Translations under genes and position numbers: made by a program
NCBI GenBank assembly: GCA_963787285.1
Contig: CAWBCM010000010.1
Span: 62,001 to 126,000 of the forward strand
Origin: JAHEJN01 sp963787285
Lineage (GTDB): Bacteria > Actinomycetota > Acidimicrobiia > Acidimicrobiales > JAHEJN01
DNA: 64,000 nucleotides
Reading direction: 5' to 3'
Part shown: positions 17,669 through 26,608 of the stretch, piece after piece
How the letters are laid out: each line of letters begins with the position of its first letter
Position numbering within the stretch: position 1 is the stretch's first letter
The notes under the pieces: generated by a model
The model's input: the letters and a program-made list of their open reading frames with translations, nothing else
Told to the model about the DNA's origin: nothing
Databases searched by the model: none

Positions 17669-18714
17669 GCCCGCACCCGGGTGGTCGTGCGCAACACGAC
17701 CAGGAAGAACGGGGCGCCGACGAAGGCCGTGACGACGCCGATCGGCAGTTCGGCCGGTTGCTCGACGGTGCGGGCGGCCAGATCGGCGAGCGCGAGGAAC
17801 GCGGCGCCGAACAACAGCGACAACGGCAGCACCACGCGGTTGCTGGTGCCGAAAACCAGACGGATGCCGTGGGGCACGACCAGCCCCACGAAGCCGATGA
17901 GGCCACTGACCGCCACGGCAGCCGCCGCCGACAACGACGCTGCGAGCACGACCACGGTGCGAACCCGGCGTGGGTCGAGGCCGAGCGCCTGGGCTTCCTC
18001 GTCACCGACCGACAGGACATCGAGGGCGCGGCGATGCCACAGCATCACCGCCGACGACACGAGCGCGTAGGGCACCACCGCCAGCACCTCGCTCCATCCC
18101 TCGGTGCTGAGCCGACCCAGGATCCACGAGTACACCTGACGCAGCACTTCGGCATCCCTCTGCACGAGGTAGGTCTGGGCCGCGGTGAAGAAGCTGGCCA
18201 CGGCGACGCCGGCGAGGAGCAGGGTGACCGGAGCGCTCCCCCGCTGGCCGACACCGCCGATGGCGAAGGTGAGGCCGATGGCCGACAGCGCTCCGGCGAA
18301 CGCCAACAGGGGAACGGCGTCGAACACCCCGACGGCGTCGCCGGCATCGGTGACGAACCCGATGGTCGCACCCATACCGGCGCCGGCGGCGATTCCGAGC
18401 AGGTACGGATCGGCCAGCGGGTTCCGGAACGCGGCCTGATAGCTCGCCCCGGAGATGGCCAGCATGGAACCGACGACGAGCCCGAGCACCACTCTCGGGA
18501 AGCGGATCTCCCAAACGATGTCGGCCTGGATCGGTGTGAGTCCCGAATCGACGGACAGTCCCGGCATGTGGTCGACCAGCTCGAGCATCACCCGGTCGAG
18601 TCGCAGCGACACGGGGCCGAGACCGACACCGAGCACGGTGGCCGCAACCACCGCAGCCACGCCCGCAACGAGCCAACCGGCTCGCAACCGCACGGGCGTC
18701 GCCATGGAGGTCAT
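17665..18714 (-). CDS. btuC: Cobalamin ABC transporter permease, FecCD/BtuC family
   Basis: A 349-residue membrane protein with about ten hydrophobic helices. Family marks are PRVVLGLVVGSMLAISGASYQ with NPLADPYLLGIAAGAGMGA near residues 75-130, and SGLIGFVGLVVPH followed by R near residue 270 (the coupling region). I chose ATG 18714, which overlaps the binding-protein stop (ATGA), over a longer upstream frame without homology. Together with BtuF and BtuD it forms a type II ABC importer for corrinoids. Confidence 0.88.
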   Translation of the reverse strand: MTSMATPVRLRAGWLVAGVAAVVAATVLGVGLGPVSLRLDRVMLELVDHMPGLSVDSGLTPIQADIVWEIRFPRVVLGLVVGSMLAISGASYQAAFRNPLADPYLLGIAAGAGMGATIGFVTDAGDAVGVFDAVPLLAFAGALSAIGLTFAIGGVGQRGSAPVTLLLAGVAVASFFTAAQTYLVQRDAEVLRQVYSWILGRLSTEGWSEVLAVVPYALVSSAVMLWHRRALDVLSVGDEEAQALGLDPRRVRTVVVLAASLSAAAAVAVSGLIGFVGLVVPHGIRLVFGTSNRVVLPLSLLFGAAFLALADLAARTVEQPAELPIGVVTAFVGAPFFLVVLRTTTRVRA

Positions 18715-19631
18715 TCCGTTGCCACCCCACGAAGCGCCGCAACGATGTCGGCGAAGAAGTCGACGATGCGCGGCCCCCAACGCGACGCCGTGTCGGAGTC
18801 GAGCTCGATGACATTGCCATTCTTCACCGCGGTGAGCTGATCCCAGCCCGGACGGGCGGCAACGGTCTCGGCGCTCTCGCCGTAGGCCGTGTCGGCGAGG
18901 AAGATGAAGCCGGGATCAGCCTCGAGCACGAACTCCTCCGAGAGCTGTGGGTAGCCGAAGCCGTCGCGATCAGCCGGATCGGCGATGCTCCGCAGGCCGG
19001 CGAGCCCGTAGATCTCGCCGATGAACGTCGTGGAGGTGACCGTGTAGAACGTGTTGTCGATCTCGTGGAAGTAGGTCGGGGCGACGACCGGGTCGGGAAG
19101 ATCGGCTGCCAGCGCGGCCAGTCCGGACTGCATGCTGGCCACCACCGCGGCCGCTTCGCCGGTGTGCCCGGTGGCCGCTCCGGCCTGGACGATCTGCTCG
19201 TAGGCCTCGGCGAGACTCGTGGCGCCCGCATGCAGAATGGTCGGTATGCCCAGCGTCTCGAGCCCCGCGACGAGGTCGCCGGGATCGAAGCTGGTGAAGA
19301 CGAGATCGGGCTCGAGGGCCGCGATGGCCTCGACGTTGGGCTCGAAGCTGCTGAGGTCGGTCACCGGAGCTGCGGGTGGGTACGTGCTCTGGGAATCGAC
19401 GGCGATCACCTGGTCGCCGGCACCGATGGCGAACAGCACTTCGGTGCTCACCGTCGACAGTGAGACGATGCGAACCGGCCGCGCCTCGATGCGCACTCCG
19501 GCCACCTCGACCGGGAACGTCACCTCGCCGGTGGGCGCAGCGGGAGCCGACTCGGGGAAGGGGCTGCCGCTGCCGCAGGCCGCGACGCCGACGACGACGA
19601 TGGCAACGATGACGGCGGACAATCGGTTCAC
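18711..19631 (-). CDS. btuF: Cobalamin-binding lipoprotein of ABC importer, BtuF-like
   Basis: A 306-residue periplasmic-binding-protein-type lipoprotein. GTG 19631 follows a strong AGGAGGAACC site; the signal peptide ends at the lipobox VGVAAC. The mature part is a cluster-A binding protein: VRIVSLSTVSTEVLFAIG, VIAVDSQSTYP, LEPDLVFTS and the helical spine between two lobes. Iron-siderophore proteins share this fold, but the upstream cobalamin riboswitch and downstream cobO make corrinoid the likely ligand. It is the first gene of the operon. Confidence 0.85.
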   Translation of the reverse strand: MNRLSAVIVAIVVVGVAACGSGSPFPESAPAAPTGEVTFPVEVAGVRIEARPVRIVSLSTVSTEVLFAIGAGDQVIAVDSQSTYPPAAPVTDLSSFEPNVEAIAALEPDLVFTSFDPGDLVAGLETLGIPTILHAGATSLAEAYEQIVQAGAATGHTGEAAAVVASMQSGLAALAADLPDPVVAPTYFHEIDNTFYTVTSTTFIGEIYGLAGLRSIADPADRDGFGYPQLSEEFVLEADPGFIFLADTAYGESAETVAARPGWDQLTAVKNGNVIELDSDTASRWGPRIVDFFADIVAALRGVATE

Positions 19632-19689
19632 GGTTCCTCCTGGAGTCGAGTGCACGCTCGGTCGGCAGGAGGACCCTGTCGAACCCAGC

Positions 19690-19850
19690 CCTTCCTCGAG
19701 GGCACAACGGTTCGTCGGTGGCGGGGCCTCGACCGGACTCGCCGACTCGCTCCCAGGGGAACGGGTCGGACAACCGTTGCGGGACAGTGCCGGGATCTCA
19801 CCGGACTTCGGACCACGCCATTGTGACGTGCCAGGATGGTACCCCTTGGG
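19690..19850 (-). promoter_or_regulatory. Cobalamin (B12) riboswitch
   Basis: The minus strand carries the conserved cobalamin aptamer core. AGTCCGGTGAGATCCCGG is followed by ACTGTCCCGCAACGGT at about 19809-19774, then a B12-box-like GAGTCGGCGAGTCCGG near 19747-19732. Downstream GAACCGTTGTGCC (19713-19701) can base-pair with the CAACGG loop, as in the kissing-loop of this class. It ends about 60 nt before the btuF ribosome-binding site, so translational or transcriptional off-switching by B12 is expected. The outer boundaries are approximate. Confidence 0.85.
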
Positions 19851-19863
19851 CCACACTGAGCAC

Positions 19864-20751
19864 GTGGCCACCTCTCCGCTCGACGCCGTACGTGCGGCCA
19901 TCGCCGGCCGCACCCGTCAGATCATCGCCGGCGACGGTGGCCCGCCGCCCGACCTCTTCGTGCCGGGCGATCCCGGTTTGTTCGGACCCGAGAGCGCTGC
20001 CTGGCACGTGCATGCCGACATCTCCATGTTGATCGGCGGAGTCCGGGCGTTGTTGCTCCAAACCCTGCATCCCCTCGCCATGGCAGGGGTGGCCGACCAC
20101 AGCGATTATCGCAACGACCCCTTGGGTCGACTCCACCGAACGGCGGGCTTCCTCGGGCGCACGGTTTTCGGTTCGACCCCGGTGGCCGAGGCTGCCCTCG
20201 CCCAGGTGCGGGCCATCCATGCTCGCGTCCAGGGCGTCGCTCCCGACGGGCGGCCCTATCGGGCCGACGATCCGCATCTGCTCGGCTGGGTCCATGCCAC
20301 CGAGGTGCAGAGCTTTCTGGCCGCCCATCAACGGTACGGAAGCGAGCCCCTCGGCTCCGCCGACGCCGACCGCTACGTGGCGGAGATGGCCCGGATCGGG
20401 CTGGGTCTCGGTATGAGCGAGGCACCGCGCCGCGTCGCCGAGCTCGAAGCCGAGATCGAGAGGTACGGGCCCGAGCTCGCCTCGACCCGCCAGAGCCGAG
20501 CCGCCGTCCGGTTCCTCCTCAATCCTCCCCTCCCACTCGTGACCCGGCCCGCCTACGCCGTGTTGCTCGCCGCCGCCGCCGGACTCCTGCCGACCTCGAC
20601 GCGGCGCATGCTGGGTCTCCCGCTGTTGCCGCTCAGCGATCCGCTGCTGATCCGACCCGCGGCGACCGGCATCGTCCGCACCCTCGGCTGGGCGCTCGGC
20701 TCCTCGGCCGCGCGGCTGGCGGCCGTCGAACGCGTCACCGAGGCGGGCTAA
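19864..20751 (+). CDS. Oxygenase MpaB family protein (DUF2236)
   Basis: A 295-residue protein beginning VATSPLDAVRAAIAGRTRQ at GTG 19864. The motif AWHVHADISMLIGGVRALLLQ and the following LHPLAMAGVADHSDY correspond to the N-terminal conserved block of the MpaB/latex-clearing-protein-like family. LGWVHATEVQSFLAAHQRYG is the second block, with the histidines proposed to ligate haem or iron. Members include mycophenolic-acid prenyl-chain oxygenase and rubber oxygenases; the substrate here is unknown. It is divergent from btuF, and the riboswitch 5' end lies only about 15 bp upstream of this start. Confidence 0.82.
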   Translation: MATSPLDAVRAAIAGRTRQIIAGDGGPPPDLFVPGDPGLFGPESAAWHVHADISMLIGGVRALLLQTLHPLAMAGVADHSDYRNDPLGRLHRTAGFLGRTVFGSTPVAEAALAQVRAIHARVQGVAPDGRPYRADDPHLLGWVHATEVQSFLAAHQRYGSEPLGSADADRYVAEMARIGLGLGMSEAPRRVAELEAEIERYGPELASTRQSRAAVRFLLNPPLPLVTRPAYAVLLAAAAGLLPTSTRRMLGLPLLPLSDPLLIRPAATGIVRTLGWALGSSAARLAAVERVTEAG

Positions 20752-20762
20752 CGTCGCCCGCT

Positions 20763-21014
20763 ATGGAGATCGCCGAGTTCCAGCAGCTCATGGAGACCCT
20801 CTACGGCGAGGGCGACCGAGAACGCGGCATTCCGGCCACCATTGCCTGGTTGTGCGAGGAGATGGGTGAGCTGGCCCAGGCAGTGCGCAAGGGATCGGTC
20901 GATCAACAGCGCCACGAGCTGGGCGATGTGCTCGCCTGGCTGGCCTCGTTGGCCAACCAGCTCGGCCTGAGCCTCGACGACGCCGCCCGCCGGTACGTGA
21001 CCGATCCGCCCTAG
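20763..21014 (+). CDS. MazG-like nucleotide pyrophosphohydrolase
   Basis: An 83-residue single-domain all-alpha NTP pyrophosphatase. The metal motif is split as in the family: WLCEEMGELAQAV supplies ExxE and RHELGDVLAWL supplies ExxD. This short type is probably a house-cleaning enzyme that hydrolyses aberrant or excess nucleoside triphosphates to monophosphates. It follows the MpaB gene by 11 bp and its stop overlaps the convergent peptidyl-prolyl isomerase gene. Confidence 0.85.
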   Translation: MEIAEFQQLMETLYGEGDRERGIPATIAWLCEEMGELAQAVRKGSVDQQRHELGDVLAWLASLANQLGLSLDDAARRYVTDPP

Positions 21015-22333
21015 CTCTCGACGATCTCGACCGACTCCACGATCACGCCGCGACTCGGGCCGCCGCCGAGGCCGCTGGCGGGGTCGTCGACGTGCAGGCC
21101 GAGAACGGTCTCGAGCACGTCGAGTCCCTCGACGGTCGTGCCGAACTTCAGGTAAGTGCCCTGGGAGTCGAGCAACGCCGTATTCGGACCGGCCGAGAAG
21201 AAGTACTGCGCGCCCGACGAATCGGGGCCCTGGGACCGGGCCATGACCAGATCGCCCGGTGCATAGGTGAAGGGACCGGTGAGCTGGCCGGTCTCCTCGT
21301 CGAGCACGAAGTCGCCCTCGTCGGCGATGGTGTATCCCGGACCGGGGTCGCCGGGCGCGTTCGTCGTGGGTGAGCCGCCCTGGATGATGTCGATCGACGG
21401 GTCGGTGCGGAACAGCGCCGTGCCGTCGTAGTAGCCGTAGCGGGCGAGCACGACGAAGTTGTTGACCGTCTCGGGGGTGGTGTCGGTGTCGAGCTCGACC
21501 CGTATCACGCCCTCGGACGTGGTGAACAGGGCCTCGTAGGATGCCCCGGGGTCGAGGCACATCGGCGGAGCCTGTTCGAACACCGTGGTGCGTTCGGCGT
21601 CGGGTCCGGGGCACGGTGTCTCGCCGGTGAGGGTCGCGCCGGGGGGAGGTGGGTCGACCACCGCGACGGTGAAGCCTTCGGGCAGCACCGGCCGGTCGGC
21701 GGGATCGATGTCGGCGAGGAAGGCCAGATTGCCGATGGTCGGCGGGAGGGGCAGGTCGGCTCCCTCGGGCAGATAGGCGATGGTGTACACCTCGAGATCG
21801 TTGGCGAAGGCGATGTCGGCCAACCCCTCGGTGAAGATCTCGGGATCGGCGTCGAGGTCGTCGAGCTGCCACCGCGCCACCTGCAAGACGGTCGGTTCGC
21901 CGGTGCAGTCGAAACCCTCGGTGACGGCGTCGCCGCCGGGGATGGAGATCGCGTCGTCGGTGAGCTCGAGTCCGACTGCGGTGAAGAACAGTCCGAGCGT
22001 CGCGCCGGGTCCCGAGAACTCCTCGGAGAACGGCTGGATGTGGATGATGCCGTCGGACTGGGAGAACACGCCGCTGGGGTTGTCGGCTGCCGTGAACGGC
22101 TGGATGAATCCCTCGCCGGTCTCGTCACAGATGAAGAGTCCGTAGGGCGCGTGCCAGTGGTCGGCGGTGGTCGGTGGCGGGCCGGTGGGCGCCGCCGGCT
22201 CGGGCGTCGACTGCTCGCTGACGGCGACATCGGCTGCGGCACTGGAATCGCCGTCGCTGCCACAGGCGCCGGCAACGAGCGCGAACGCCACGACGAGCGC
22301 GGCAACAAGACGGGGTGATCGGGGGGAGGGCAT
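21011..22333 (-). CDS. Cyclophilin-type peptidyl-prolyl isomerase lipoprotein
   Basis: 440 residues. The signal peptide ends at lipobox LVAGAC; the C-terminal half (about 270-440) is a cyclophilin domain with VNNFVVLARYGYYDGTALFR, GGSPTTN, YTIADE and SGAQYFFSAG. The usual FHRV catalytic arginine segment appears as LFRTDPS, so the Arg is retained but the context is divergent. The N-terminal 40-260 region is unique, with no recognised fold. It is probably an extracytoplasmic folding factor. The start overlaps the asd stop by one base (TGATG), giving an ask-asd-ppi order on this strand. It is paralogous to the protein at 25015. Confidence 0.83.
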   Translation of the reverse strand: MPSPRSPRLVAALVVAFALVAGACGSDGDSSAAADVAVSEQSTPEPAAPTGPPPTTADHWHAPYGLFICDETGEGFIQPFTAADNPSGVFSQSDGIIHIQPFSEEFSGPGATLGLFFTAVGLELTDDAISIPGGDAVTEGFDCTGEPTVLQVARWQLDDLDADPEIFTEGLADIAFANDLEVYTIAYLPEGADLPLPPTIGNLAFLADIDPADRPVLPEGFTVAVVDPPPPGATLTGETPCPGPDAERTTVFEQAPPMCLDPGASYEALFTTSEGVIRVELDTDTTPETVNNFVVLARYGYYDGTALFRTDPSIDIIQGGSPTTNAPGDPGPGYTIADEGDFVLDEETGQLTGPFTYAPGDLVMARSQGPDSSGAQYFFSAGPNTALLDSQGTYLKFGTTVEGLDVLETVLGLHVDDPASGLGGGPSRGVIVESVEIVES

Positions 22334-23361
22334 CAGGACACGATGCCTTGGGCAAGGAGCGATTCGGCGATCTGGACGGCATTCAACGCCGCCCCCTTGC
22401 GAAGGTTGTCGCCCGAGACGAACAGTGCGAGCCCGTTGGCCACTGACTGGTCACGGCGAATGCGACCGACCAAGGTGGCGTCGATACCGGCCGCAGCGAG
22501 CGGCGTCGGGAAGTCGACCAGCTGCACGCCCTCGGCTGCGGCGAGCAACACGAGAGCCCGTTCGGGCGTGAGATCGGCGACGAACTCCGCATTGATGGCC
22601 AGCGAGTGACCGGTGAAGACGGGGACCCGCACGCACGTGCCACTCACCGCGAGATCGGGAATACCGAGGATCTTGCGGCTCTCGTTCCGGAGCTTTTGCT
22701 CTTCGTCGGTCTCCTGGCTGCCGTCGTCGACGATCGACCCTGCGGGAAGGACGTTGTAGGCGATGGTGTCGACGAACTTGTCGGGGGCGGGGAACTCCAC
22801 GGCGCGACCGTCGTGGGTGAGCTGGGCCGCTCCTTCCACGACCTTGCGCACCTGCTCGTCGAGCTCTTCGACGCCCGCCAACCCGGCACCCGATACGGCC
22901 TGATACGTGCTGACGACCAACCGTTTCAGGCCCGCCTCGCGGTGGAGCGGCGCCAGGACCGGCATGGCGACCATCGTGGTGCAGTTGGGGTTGGCGATGA
23001 TTCCCTTGGAAGCGAGCGAGAGGGCCGATGCATTCACCTCGGGCACGACGAGGGGCACATCGGGGTCCATCCGCCAGGCCGACGAGTTGTCGATGACGAT
23101 GGCGCCCTGGGCGGCCACCCGGGGGGCCAGGATCCTCGAGGTCGAGGCCCCGGCGGAGAACAGGGCGATGTCGATGCCGCTGTAGTCGGCGGTGTCGGCA
23201 TCTTCGACCACGATGTCGCCGGTGTCCCACGGCAGGGTTCGACCAGCCGAGCGGGCCGATGCGAAGTACCGCATCGAACTGACGGGGAAGTCCCGTTCGG
23301 TGAGCAGGGCGCGCATGACGCTCCCGACCTGACCGGTTGCTCCGATGATTCCGATTTTCAC
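22333..23361 (-). CDS. asd: Aspartate-semialdehyde dehydrogenase
   Basis: A 342-residue enzyme reducing aspartyl phosphate to aspartate semialdehyde with NADPH, feeding lysine/DAP, threonine and methionine synthesis. The Rossmann start is MKIGIIGATGQVGSVMRALL. The catalytic cysteine lies in IIANPNCTTMVAM and the acid-base histidine in PVFTGHSLAINAEF. Length and motif order match the gram-positive type. It sits downstream of aspartate kinase on the same strand, with a small zinc-ribbon-like gene between them. Confidence 0.95.
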   Translation of the reverse strand: MKIGIIGATGQVGSVMRALLTERDFPVSSMRYFASARSAGRTLPWDTGDIVVEDADTADYSGIDIALFSAGASTSRILAPRVAAQGAIVIDNSSAWRMDPDVPLVVPEVNASALSLASKGIIANPNCTTMVAMPVLAPLHREAGLKRLVVSTYQAVSGAGLAGVEELDEQVRKVVEGAAQLTHDGRAVEFPAPDKFVDTIAYNVLPAGSIVDDGSQETDEEQKLRNESRKILGIPDLAVSGTCVRVPVFTGHSLAINAEFVADLTPERALVLLAAAEGVQLVDFPTPLAAAGIDATLVGRIRRDQSVANGLALFVSGDNLRKGAALNAVQIAESLLAQGIVS

Positions 23362-23409
23362 ATCGCAGAGACTACCGGTGTCCCCGGACCGAACGAGGTC
23401 GGTTTCGCT

Positions 23410-23625
23410 TCAGGCGAGATCGTCGAGCGGCGCCGGTGCCCGGGCCAGCTCCGACAGCCGCCCGTGGCTCAGGCTGAAGCGCCTCGTGCACGTGCAGCAG
23501 TCGGCCACGACGTTGCCCTCGGCGGTGCGCGCCTCGGGCCAGAAGAACAAATTGCCATCACAGCTGTCATCGGGACAGCTGACAATGATGTGAGTGGACC
23601 GCCCGGTCGTTCGCAACTGGATCAC
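23410..23625 (-). CDS. Small hypothetical protein with four clustered cysteines
   Basis: 71 residues. CPDDSC and CCTC form two paired-cysteine knuckles about 20 residues apart, the spacing of a small zinc ribbon. No DNA-binding or enzymatic domain is recognisable. It lies between lysC and asd on their strand and may be co-transcribed. It could be a small zinc-binding regulator, but that is only inference. Confidence 0.5.
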   Translation of the reverse strand: MIQLRTTGRSTHIIVSCPDDSCDGNLFFWPEARTAEGNVVADCCTCTRRFSLSHGRLSELARAPAPLDDLA

Positions 23626-23724
23626 CTCGTTGCTGAATCTCGTTGTGCCACGAAACTAGACCGAGACCCACCGCAAGGGTCCGCGCAATGATCCGTACGC
23701 ATCACGACAAGTTTTCGGCCCGCC

Positions 23725-24948
23725 TCAGTGCGTGGATGTGCTGAGCTCGTACGCGGCGTGCAGGACCTGCACGGCCTGCTCGATGTCGCGCTCGGCGATC
23801 ACGCACGAGATCCGGATCGGCGAAGTCGAGATCATCTGGATGTTGATGTCGGCGGCCGCCAACGTCTCGAACATCGTGGCCGCGACCCCGGGGTTCGACT
23901 TCATGCCGGCACCGATGACCGACACCCGGGCGATCGACTCGTCGGCGGTCACCGCCGTTGCGCCGATCTCGGAGCCGATGGCCTCGCACACCACCAATGC
24001 GTTGGCAAGATCTTCACGCGGGACCGTGAAGGAGATGTCGGTGACACCGTCGGCGGAGGTGTTCTGCACGATCATGTCGACATTGGCGCGACTCGTCGGC
24101 GAGGGCACGGAACACGCGGGCCGCGACGCCGGGACGGTCGGGAACTCCCGACACCGTCACCTTCGCCTCGGAGGTGTCGGGAGTGATGGCCGAGACGATT
24201 GCCTGTTCCATGATCTGGTCCTCCTGGGTGACGAGCGTGCCGGGTTCCCACGTGAACGCGGAGCGAACGTGCAGTGGCACCCCGAACCGCTGGGCGACCT
24301 CGACCGATCGCATGGCCGGTTTCGGACATCCGACCGCGGTCATCTCCAACATCTCGTCGAAGGAGATGCGGTGCATCTTGCGGGCGCCGGCGACCATCCG
24401 CGGGTCGGTCGTGAACACCCCCGACACGTCGGTGTAGATCTCGCACGAGTCGGCTCCGAGGGCTTTGGCGAGCGCGACGGCGGTGGTGTCGCTGCCCCGC
24501 GACCCAAGAACGTGACGTTGCGGTCGGTCGAGACGCCCTGGGCGCCGGCGACCACGGCCACGCGGCCTGCGTCGAGGGCCGCGCGCACCCGTTCGGGAGT
24601 GACGTCGAGGATCTTGGCGTTGCGGTGATTGGTGTCGGTCAGGAGGCCGGCCTGTGATCCGGTGAAGCTGTCGGCATGAATGCCGAGGTCGTGCAGCGCC
24701 ATGCACACCAGCGCGATGGCCTTGCGCTCGCCGGCGGTGATGAGCATGTCCATCTCCCGCCCGGGATGAGTCGACGACACGGCTCCGGCGAGGCGCAGGA
24801 GCTCATCGGTCTCCTTGCCCATGGCCGAGACGACCAGCACGACGGAGTCTCCCCGTCGCCGACAACGGCGGACCTGGTCGGCCACTTCTCGGATCCGATC
24901 GGCGTCACCGACCGAGGTGCCGCCGAATTTCTGCACGAGCAGAGCCAT
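23725..24948 (-). CDS. lysC: Aspartate kinase (two frameshifts)
   Basis: The first enzyme of the aspartate pathway, phosphorylating aspartate. The N-terminal kinase domain begins MALLVQKFGGTSVGD, with GERKAIALV and TFLGRG. After a missing G near 24495 (GRGGSDTTAVAL needs one more G), the frame moves to EIYTDVSGVFTTDPR. The tandem ACT domains follow, and a second switch near 24105 leads to ANVDMIVQNTS and the C-terminal ACT domain. Total length 1224 nt equals 408 codons, the normal size, because the two indels cancel. This pattern argues for sequencing errors in an intact gene. It is divergent from the cyclophilin gene at 25015. Confidence 0.92.
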
Positions 24949-25014
24949 GAGCCGTCACGGTAACCCACGGCCCACCCAACGACACGGAGTCTTTCGTTGC
25001 TACCGTGACCGGCC

Positions 25015-26004
25015 ATGGCGAATGAAAAGCGTCGGCGCCAGAAGGCTGCCCGGCAGGCCAAGGCCCGCAAGACACCACCCGCAGGTGAGGCGGTCGACGA
25101 CGGCTCGTTTCCCGACATCCCCGACGCCGGGCCCGAACCGGCGGCCAAGCCGGCGGTCGAGGTGGTGGCCGCCACTCCCGGTCGCAGCGCCAAGGCGCCG
25201 AAGGACGCCGCCGCCGTCGATGCCCGGCGCCAGGCCGTGCGCAACGTGCGGCTGAAGAAGCAGCGCAACCTCGCTTTCCGCCGCTTCGCCATCATCATGG
25301 CTGCGATCGTGGTCACCTTCATCGTCATCGGCTTCCTGTTGTCGGGCGACGACACGGGTGACGGCGTGATCACCCAGGAAGACGCCAACTACCTGACCTT
25401 CCTCACGTCGGACTTCGGCACCGGTCCGTGCGCCGACGGAGCCGGGCCCGCACCGACATCGTTCGACGACGCGCCCCAGCGCTGCATCGACCAGGGCGAG
25501 GAGCTGCAGGCGACCTTCGACACCAGCCTCGGCACCATCGTGACCGAGCTCAACACCATCGAGACCTTCGGGACGGCCAACAACTTCGTGAACCTGGCCC
25601 GCAGCGGCTACTACGACGGCCTCGAGGTGTTCCGCACCGACCCCCTCGCCAGCACCGTCACCTCGGGTGCCGCCACCAACGACGAATCCGATCCGGGTCC
25701 GGGCTACACGATCGCCGACGAGGCCACCGGCTTCGTCTACGGCCCGGGGATGTTGGCCATGTCCCGCACCGAGGCGCCCGACAGCGCGGGCAGCGCCTAC
25801 TTCTTCACCGTCGGCCCCGAGGCCGGCGTGCTCGACGCCCAGGGCAACTTCGTCGTGTTCGGCCAGGTCACCGAGGGTCTCGACGTGCTTCAGGCGATCC
25901 TCGACCTGCACGTTCCCGACGCGGGAAGTGTCACCGGCGGACGGCCGAGCCAGACCGTCACGATCAACTCGGTCACCATCGGTCCGATTCCGCCGCCGGC
26001 CTGA
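25015..26004 (+). CDS. Membrane-anchored cyclophilin-type peptidyl-prolyl isomerase
   Basis: 329 residues. A basic, Ala/Lys-rich cytoplasmic N-terminus (1-90) is followed by one transmembrane helix (FAIIMAAIVVTFIVIGFLL, about 94-112). The extracytoplasmic cyclophilin domain (about 160-325) carries ANNFVNLARSGYYDGLEVFR, GAATNDESDPGPGYTIADE and SAYFFTVGP. The GSAYFFT stretch and the retained Phe/Arg of the FR motif suggest isomerase activity is possible. It is related to the lipoprotein isomerase at 21011, which has the same gapped insertions, so the two are likely paralogs flanking the lysine pathway genes. Confidence 0.85.
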   Translation: MANEKRRRQKAARQAKARKTPPAGEAVDDGSFPDIPDAGPEPAAKPAVEVVAATPGRSAKAPKDAAAVDARRQAVRNVRLKKQRNLAFRRFAIIMAAIVVTFIVIGFLLSGDDTGDGVITQEDANYLTFLTSDFGTGPCADGAGPAPTSFDDAPQRCIDQGEELQATFDTSLGTIVTELNTIETFGTANNFVNLARSGYYDGLEVFRTDPLASTVTSGAATNDESDPGPGYTIADEATGFVYGPGMLAMSRTEAPDSAGSAYFFTVGPEAGVLDAQGNFVVFGQVTEGLDVLQAILDLHVPDAGSVTGGRPSQTVTINSVTIGPIPPPA

Positions 26005-26019
26005 ACCGACCGGCGCCGT

Positions 26020-26558
26020 TCACGGCGATTCGTTGCGCGCCCCGGCGGGCGTGTGCCGGGCCACTCCGACCGCCACCGACGTCATGGGCCACGCCCAGCG
26101 GGGCAGCTCGATGCGGTGTACCTCGATGACGCTCAGTCCACGCGCCACAGCGCCAGCCGGAACCCGGAGTGAATCCGGAGGTTGGCCGAGACCTCGGTGG
26201 CCGGACGCCACAGGCGCTGGAGCCCGCCGACCACACCGCCGGTTCGTGTCGGTTCGGCGAACAGCAGCCGACCACCGGCCGGTTCGAGCAGCGATGCCAG
26301 TCGAACTGCGTAGCCATCGACGCCGCGTTCGATCGTGGTTCGCAACACCGACACCACCGTGTCGAAGGGGCGATCGCTCGGCTCGTCGGACCGACGCGGC
26401 GCCCACACGACCGCTTCGCCGCTGAGACACTGCACCGGGGACAGATCGATCGTCGCCCCGACGGCTCGGTCGAGGAGGCGACCGACCGGTTCACGGATGA
26501 CCGCTCGGGTGGCCCGGGTGGCGTCGACGCCGAGCAGGTCGGTCAAGGGGTTGGCCAT
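26020..26558 (-). CDS. SAM-dependent methyltransferase-like protein (one frameshift)
   Basis: About 180 residues once a probable single-base deletion near 26145 is repaired. The start MANPLTDLLGVDATRATRAV is at ATG 26558. The centre DTVVSVLRTTIERGVDGYAV and LLEPAGGRLLFAEPTRTGG has the pattern of a class I methyltransferase from motif IV onward (a strand, then LLxPGGxLLFxE). The last part, SVIEVHRIELPRWAWPMTSV, lies in the next frame. The glycine-rich SAM motif I is not obvious, so activity is doubtful. It is convergent with the isomerase gene and divergent from aat. Confidence 0.6.
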
Positions 26559-26608
26559 CACGGTCAACGCTACCGCTGCCCCCACCGCCGGGGCCTAGGG
26601 TCTGCTCC

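Noticed and set aside
19632..19690. Short gene between riboswitch and btuF
   Set aside because: The frame is leader RNA with the ribosome-binding site; codon pattern and length do not support a protein.
26133..26160. In-frame TGA after RVD in the methyltransferase-like gene as a fourth Sec codon
   Set aside because: Reading through gives unrelated sequence and a quick stop, while the next frame continues with sensible residues (SVIEVHRIELP). A one-base deletion explains it better.
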